Positions 7,136 through 10,338 of a stretch of 10,338 bases of DNA are shown in pieces. The position numbers and the translations under genes were made by a program. Numbering within the stretch: position 1 is the first letter of the stretch; each line of letters starts with the position of its first letter. The stretch spans positions 1 through 10,338 of the forward strand of contig SFPF01000030.1 of assembly GCA_004552155.1 (NCBI GenBank), read 5' to 3'. The stretch is from Bacteroidales bacterium (lineage in GTDB: Bacteria > Bacteroidota > Bacteroidia > Bacteroidales > Bacteroidaceae). The notes below the pieces were generated by a model that worked only from the letters and a program-made list of their open reading frames with translations, ran no database searches and had not been told where the DNA came from.

Positions 7136-7864
7136 ATGTCTCCTGCTCTTTATCTGATTCCCGTACCCATAGGCGACACGCCGCACGACCGCGTGCTGCC
7201 GGCTTACAACCGCGAAATAATTCTTTCTATCCGCCATTTCATTGTCGAGGAGGTGCGCACCGCGCGACGTTTCCTCAAACAAGTGTGCCGCGACATTGAC
7301 ATTGATGCGCTTACCTTCCAGCCGATGGGCAAGCATGCCGAAGCGGCGGCGTTTGGCAGTTATTTAGAGCCGTTGCGACACGGCGAAAGCATCGGCGTTA
7401 TCAGTGAGGCGGGCTGCCCTGCCGTGGCCGACCCTGGCGCGGCACTGGTAGAGATAGCGCAGCGCGAGGGCTTGAAGGTCGTGCCGCTGGTAGGGCCTTC
7501 CTCTATACTCCTTTCGGTGATGGCTTCCGGTTTCAACGGCCAAAGTTTTGCTTTCCACGGCTACCTGCCTATCGACGGCGGCGACCGCGCCAAGGCATTG
7601 AAGCGTTATGAGGCGCGTTCGGCGGCCGAGGACGAAACGGAACTTTTTATCGAAACGCCTTTCCGCAACGAAAAACTCTTTAAGGAAATCCTCGCCGCCT
7701 GTTCGCCGAAGACGCGCCTCTGCATTGCCGCAGGGCTGACGGGCGAAACGGAATTTGTGCGCACGCACACCGTTGCCCAATGGCGCAACATGCCTGCGCC
7801 CCCAATCAACAAAATCCCCGCTATCTTCCTCATCTATGCCGGTGGCAGCAAGGGCCGCAAGTGA
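7136..7864 (+). CDS. RsmI-like SAM-dependent methyltransferase (tetrapyrrole methylase fold)
   Basis: This 242-residue protein belongs to the family that includes RsmI, the 16S rRNA C1402 ribose 2'-O-methyltransferase. Family motifs occur in order: LYLIPVPIGD (5-14; RsmI has xxTPIGN), EEVRTARRFL (38-47; cf. EDTRHTRKLL), ISEAGCPAVADPG (89-101; cf. VSDAGTPGISDPG), VVPLVGPSSI (115-124), FAFHGYLP (138-145) and FIETPFRN (171-178). It is shorter than E. coli RsmI (286 residues), lacks the C-terminal extension and is divergent at several motif positions. It may therefore be the second, RsmI-related paralogue known from Bacteroidales rather than RsmI itself, and its RNA target should be left open. 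ATG 7136 directly precedes the first conserved strand. It appears to be transcribed alone; the stop is followed by a 162-base gap. Confidence 0.85.
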   Translation: MSPALYLIPVPIGDTPHDRVLPAYNREIILSIRHFIVEEVRTARRFLKQVCRDIDIDALTFQPMGKHAEAAAFGSYLEPLRHGESIGVISEAGCPAVADPGAALVEIAQREGLKVVPLVGPSSILLSVMASGFNGQSFAFHGYLPIDGGDRAKALKRYEARSAAEDETELFIETPFRNEKLFKEILAACSPKTRLCIAAGLTGETEFVRTHTVAQWRNMPAPPINKIPAIFLIYAGGSKGRK

Positions 7865-7978
7865 GTTTGCGGAAAAAGAAATAGACTATACTTTGCTTTT
7901 TGATATTAATCCATTAAAATCCCCGATTTTCTGATAAAAATATTCATTATCTGCTATCATAGTTTATGAAAAAGTGCT

Positions 7979-7986
7979 TAACTTTG
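7979..7986 (+). promoter_or_regulatory. Bacteroidota -7 promoter element of dapF
   Basis: TAACTTTG matches TAnnTTTG exactly and is followed by C, as is common in this phylum. It lies 40 bases upstream of the dapF ATG at 8027. No good TTTG -33 box is seen at the usual distance. Upstream, AAAATC/GATTTT (7916-7921 with 7925-7930) makes a weak AT hairpin that could end the preceding transcript. Confidence 0.6.
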
Positions 7987-8026
7987 CAGCAACAAAGCAA
8001 AAGGCTTGACTGATTGACTGCAAATT

Positions 8027-8846
8027 ATGCTCCGAACGATACATTTTACGAAGATGCACGGTGCCGGCAATGACTACATTTATGTAGACACCACCAAAGA
8101 ACAAATTGCCGACCCCGCGCATCTTTCGCTTGTTTGGAGCGACCGCCACAAAGGGATCGGCGGTGACGGCCTGGTGCTTATTGGCCGCGACAGCGAAGAC
8201 CCAGAGACGTTTACGATGCGCATTTTCAATAACGACGGCAGCGAAGCCCGCATGTGCGGCAATGCCTCGCGCTGCATCGGTAAATATCTCTATGAATACG
8301 GACTTACTGACAAGCGGGAAATTCGCCTGCGCACGCTGTCGGGCATCAAGATACTCAAGCTTGGACGAGCCGCAAACGGCAGTGCCCGAACAGTTGGCCA
8401 CGCCCGATGGGTCTTTGACCGAAGGAAAGATCAAGGCAACCGACGGCAAGGAATACGTTGGCACGTTTGTCTCGATGGGCAACCCGCACTTCGTGATTTT
8501 TGTGCCCGATGCAGAGGCCATTGCGCTTGAGAAGGTAGGGCCGACGCTCGAATTTGCCGAAATCTTCCCCGAGCGGTGCAACATTGAGTTTGCCACCGTG
8601 CGCCCCGACGGCAGCATCCGAATGCGCGTGTGGGAGCGCGGCTCCGGCATCACGATGGCCTGCGGCACGGGCGCCTGTGCCACGGCGGTTGCAGCCGCCC
8701 TTACCGACCGCGCGCCGCGAAAGAGTAAAATCGTAATGGACGGCGGCTGTCTGGAAATCGAATGGGAAACCGCCTCAAACCGCGTCTTTATGACAGGCCC
8801 CGCGACAAAGGTCTTTGACGGCGCGATTGAAATCGAGCAACAATAA
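8027..8846 (+). pseudogene. dapF: Diaminopimelate epimerase, disrupted by an internal deletion with frameshift
   Basis: DapF converts LL-diaminopimelate to meso-diaminopimelate for lysine and peptidoglycan. The N-terminal half is in the frame of ATG 8027 (112 residues to about 8362): FTKMHGAGNDYIYVD, IGGDGLVLIG, then MCGNASRC with the first catalytic cysteine C78, and LSGIKILKL. Homology resumes one frame further on at about 8364 (EPQTAVPEQLATPDG, then GTFVSMGNPHFVIFV, FPERCNIEF, MRVWERGSGI and ACGTGACATAVAAAL with the second catalytic cysteine at 8661-8663), running to TAA 8844-8846. Between KL and EP, DapF proteins normally have a strand ending in VDMG; that stretch of about a dozen residues is absent. 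The lesion is thus a short deletion that is not a multiple of three, not a simple one-base slip. Left as read, the first frame stops at 8530 and lacks the second catalytic cysteine. No other stop or decay is seen, so it is recent or a sequence error. Confidence 0.85.
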
Positions 8847-8853
8847 GTAAACG

Positions 8854-8885
8854 AAAGGAGCAGACCGCGCGGCCGCTCCTTTTTG
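8854..8885 (+). terminator. Hairpin with T-tract between dapF and dapL
   Basis: AAAGGAGC (8854-8861) pairs with GCTCCTTT (8875-8882). The GC-rich interior AGACCGCGCGGCC can itself form a small CCG/CGG helix. The right arm runs into TTTTT (8880-8884). It would end or attenuate the dapF transcript. With only 28 bases left before the dapL start and no clear promoter there, dapL may depend on read-through. Confidence 0.7.
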
Positions 8886-8912
8886 TTTTATAAAACATAC
8901 AATATTATATAT

Positions 8913-10133
8913 ATGTACAGCATCAACGCCAATTTTCTCAAATTGCAAAAGAATTATCTCTTTGCCGACATCGCTCACAGGGTGAACGCCTTTAAGGAGG
9001 CGCACCCCGAAGCAAATATCATACGCCTCGGCATCGGGGACGTGACTCGCCCGCTTGCCCCGGCAGTTATCGAAGCCCTGCATAAGGCCGTGGACGAGCA
9101 GGCCAGCGCCGAGACTTTCAGAGGTTACGGGCCGGAGCACGGCTATGAGTTCCTGCGCCAAGCCATCGCCGACAACGACTTTGCGCCGCGCGGCATCGAT
9201 ATCGACATCGACGAGATATTTATCAACGACGGCGCGAAGAGCGACACGGGCAACTTCGGCGATATCCTCGGAAAAGACTGTACCGTGTGCGTCACCGACC
9301 CGATTTATCCCGTTTATATTGACTCCAACGTTATGGGCGGCCGCGCCGGTGATTTCGATAACGGCGCTTGGAGCCGCGTGACCTATTGTCCTTGCAACGC
9401 GGAGAACGATTTTGTGCCCGCTATTCCCGATCATCCCACCGACCTCATTTATCTCTGCTACCCCAATAACCCCACGGGCACCACGCTCTCTAAGGCGGAG
9501 TTGCAAAAGTGGGTGGAATATGCCTTGCGCCACAATAGCCTGATCCTTTACGATGCGGCTTACGAGGCATACATCACGCGCCCCGACGTGCCTCATTCCA
9601 TTTATGAGATAGAGGGAGCGAAGCGTTGCGCCGTAGAGTTTCATTCTTTCTCAAAGACGGCCGGCTTCACGGGTCTCCGCTGCGGCTATACGGTAGTGCC
9701 GCGCGAGTTGGAAGTGGATGCGGAAAACGGCGAGCGCGTGCAGCTCAATCAACTTTGGAACCGCCGCCAGTGCACCAAGTTCAACGGCACGCCTTACATC
9801 GTGCAGCGTGCCGCCGAAGCCGTTTATTCGCCCGAGGGCAAGCGTCAGGTGCGCGAAACCATTGATTACTATATGACCAACGCCCGGATCATGCGCGAAG
9901 CATTGGCGGAGGCAGGTCTTAAAACCTTCGGCGGCGTGGATGCGCCTTACATCTGGCTGCAAACGCCGGGCATAGGTTCGTGGGAGTTCTTCGACCGCCT
10001 GCTCAATGAAATCCACGTCGTTTCCACGCCGGGCGTCGGCTTCGGTCCTTCGGGCGAAGGTTATATCCGCCTCACCGCTTTCGGTCGCCGCGAGGACTGC
10101 GAAGAAGCCATGAAGCGGCTGAAAAGTTTGTAG
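8913..10133 (+). CDS. dapL: LL-diaminopimelate aminotransferase
   Basis: DapL is a PLP enzyme that converts tetrahydrodipicolinate plus glutamate directly to LL-diaminopimelate, bypassing the succinylase and acetylase branches. The 406-residue protein has the length and full motif set of the bacterial enzyme: IIRLGIGDVTRPL (36-48), FRGYGPEHGYEFLR (69-82), DGAKSDTGN (106-114), DPIYPVYIDSNVMGGRAG (129-146), YPNNPTGT (183-190), DAAYEAY (214-220), the PLP lysine K248 in SFSKTAGFTGLR, LWNRRQCTKFNG (281-292) and the carboxylate-binding region IRLTAFG (385-391, R386). The start is ATG 8913; an upstream in-frame ATG-like start at 8883 would begin inside the preceding terminator and adds residues not typical of the family. 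It lies 66 bases after dapF, as expected for a DAP-pathway pair. The frame is intact. Confidence 0.96.
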   Translation: MYSINANFLKLQKNYLFADIAHRVNAFKEAHPEANIIRLGIGDVTRPLAPAVIEALHKAVDEQASAETFRGYGPEHGYEFLRQAIADNDFAPRGIDIDIDEIFINDGAKSDTGNFGDILGKDCTVCVTDPIYPVYIDSNVMGGRAGDFDNGAWSRVTYCPCNAENDFVPAIPDHPTDLIYLCYPNNPTGTTLSKAELQKWVEYALRHNSLILYDAAYEAYITRPDVPHSIYEIEGAKRCAVEFHSFSKTAGFTGLRCGYTVVPRELEVDAENGERVQLNQLWNRRQCTKFNGTPYIVQRAAEAVYSPEGKRQVRETIDYYMTNARIMREALAEAGLKTFGGVDAPYIWLQTPGIGSWEFFDRLLNEIHVVSTPGVGFGPSGEGYIRLTAFGRREDCEEAMKRLKSL

Positions 10134-10168
10134 AAATAATTTTTTTTAGTAAACAAGTAAACGAGGAA

Positions 10169-10226
10169 ATTTTCGTGCAAGCGAGAGCAATAGAGCTTGC
10201 TCATATTGCCGAGCGCAGCCGAAAAT
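10169..10226. repeat. Palindromic element, copy 1
   Basis: The outer stem is ATTTTCG (10169-10175) with CGAAAAT (10220-10226). After a conserved internal loop, GCAATA (10187-10192) pairs with the complementary bases 10204-10209, and GAG/CTC (10193-10195 with 10200-10202) closes a CTTG tetraloop (10196-10199). The internal-loop strands (10176-10186 and 10210-10219) are identical to copy 2 except at one base. Confidence 0.8.
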
Positions 10227-10254
10227 CTCAAAGAAAACAAGTAAACAAGACAGA

Positions 10255-10312
10255 AATGTCGTGCAAGCGAGCGCAATTAAGTTTACTTAAATTGCCGAGC
10301 GCAGCCGACATT
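10255..10312. repeat. Palindromic element, copy 2
   Basis: It has the same length and architecture as copy 1. The outer stem is AATGTCG (10255-10261) with CGACATT (10306-10312). The inner stem is GCAATT (10273-10278) with 10290-10295, and AAG/CTT (10279-10281 with 10286-10288) closes a TTTA loop. The stem sequences differ from copy 1 but pairing is kept throughout. CGAGCGCA occurs as a direct repeat on both sides of its internal loop. Confidence 0.8.
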
Positions 10313-10338
10313 ATGTAAATGTCTTGCTAATTTATATT

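Larger units (their letters stand above)
10148..10326. repeat. Two-copy intergenic palindromic repeat cluster with AAGTAAAC boxes
   Basis: The region after dapL holds two copies of one 58-base palindromic element, offset by 86 bases. Each is preceded by an AAGTAAAC box (10155-10162 and 10239-10246); a further partial box AGTAAACA sits at 10148-10155, making an 8-base tandem. An extra outer helix CAAGACA (10246-10252) with TGTCTTG (10320-10326) encloses the second copy. There is no open frame of note. A run of eight T (10140-10147) separates it from dapL. It resembles REP/BIME-type elements or a structured non-coding RNA; I do not recognise the family. Confidence 0.8.

Noticed and set aside
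8340..8380. Programmed frameshift in dapF
   Set aside because: No slippery run is present at the junction, and a conserved strand is missing as well. A simple slip could not restore a normal protein.
10148..10326. CRISPR array
   Set aside because: There are only two units, which are long palindromes with diverged stems, with no regular short repeats and no spacer pattern.

Overview
The window looks like chromosomal DNA from a member of the Bacteroidales (phylum Bacteroidota). The evidence is the TAnnTTTG-type -7 promoter elements upstream of several genes, the near absence of Shine-Dalgarno sequences with A/T-rich leaders instead, an LL-diaminopimelate aminotransferase next to dapF, and Bacteroidales-like SmpB, MetH and OadA-type proteins. 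The housekeeping genes are clearly GC-rich (sampled 60-base lines of metH reach about 65-68% GC). A two-gene block at 590-2016 is much poorer (sampled lines about 43-45%). A Prevotellaceae-like host is possible, but the sequence alone does not settle the family.

Layout, all genes on the + strand. (1) 1-446: smpB, cut only at its extreme 5' end by the window edge. (2) 590-2016: an AbiEi/AbiEii type IV toxin-antitoxin pair with its own promoter, which lies inside an 8-bp inverted repeat that could be its operator. (3) 2026-4782: metH, cobalamin-dependent methionine synthase, starting only 9 bases after the toxin gene and ending exactly where the reactivation domain would begin. A strong terminator follows. 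(4) 4948-6726: an OadA/PycB-type biotin-dependent carboxyltransferase alpha subunit with its own promoter and terminator. Its C-terminal biotinyl-like domain has no lysine at the biotinylation site. (5) 6783-7135: an AT-rich gap with no convincing gene. (6) 7136-7864: an RsmI-like tetrapyrrole-methylase-fold SAM methyltransferase. (7) 8027-8846: dapF, broken by a frame change together with loss of an internal stretch. (8) 8913-10133: dapL, intact. (9) 10148-10326: two copies of a 58-base palindromic element, each preceded by an AAGTAAAC box. Ten of the eleven differences between the copies are paired substitutions that preserve hairpin pairing.

Functionally, dapL and dapF are consecutive steps: DapL makes LL-diaminopimelate from tetrahydrodipicolinate, and DapF epimerises it to meso-diaminopimelate for lysine and peptidoglycan. 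An intact dapL beside a broken dapF is therefore either a sequence or assembly error or a biologically surprising loss. SmpB (trans-translation), MetH (methionine) and the carboxyltransferase (pyruvate/oxaloacetate metabolism) are unrelated housekeeping functions. The AbiE pair appears to be an accessory module placed between smpB and metH.

The most novel-looking signal is the covarying palindromic pair at the right end. The missing biotin lysine and the dapF lesion come next.
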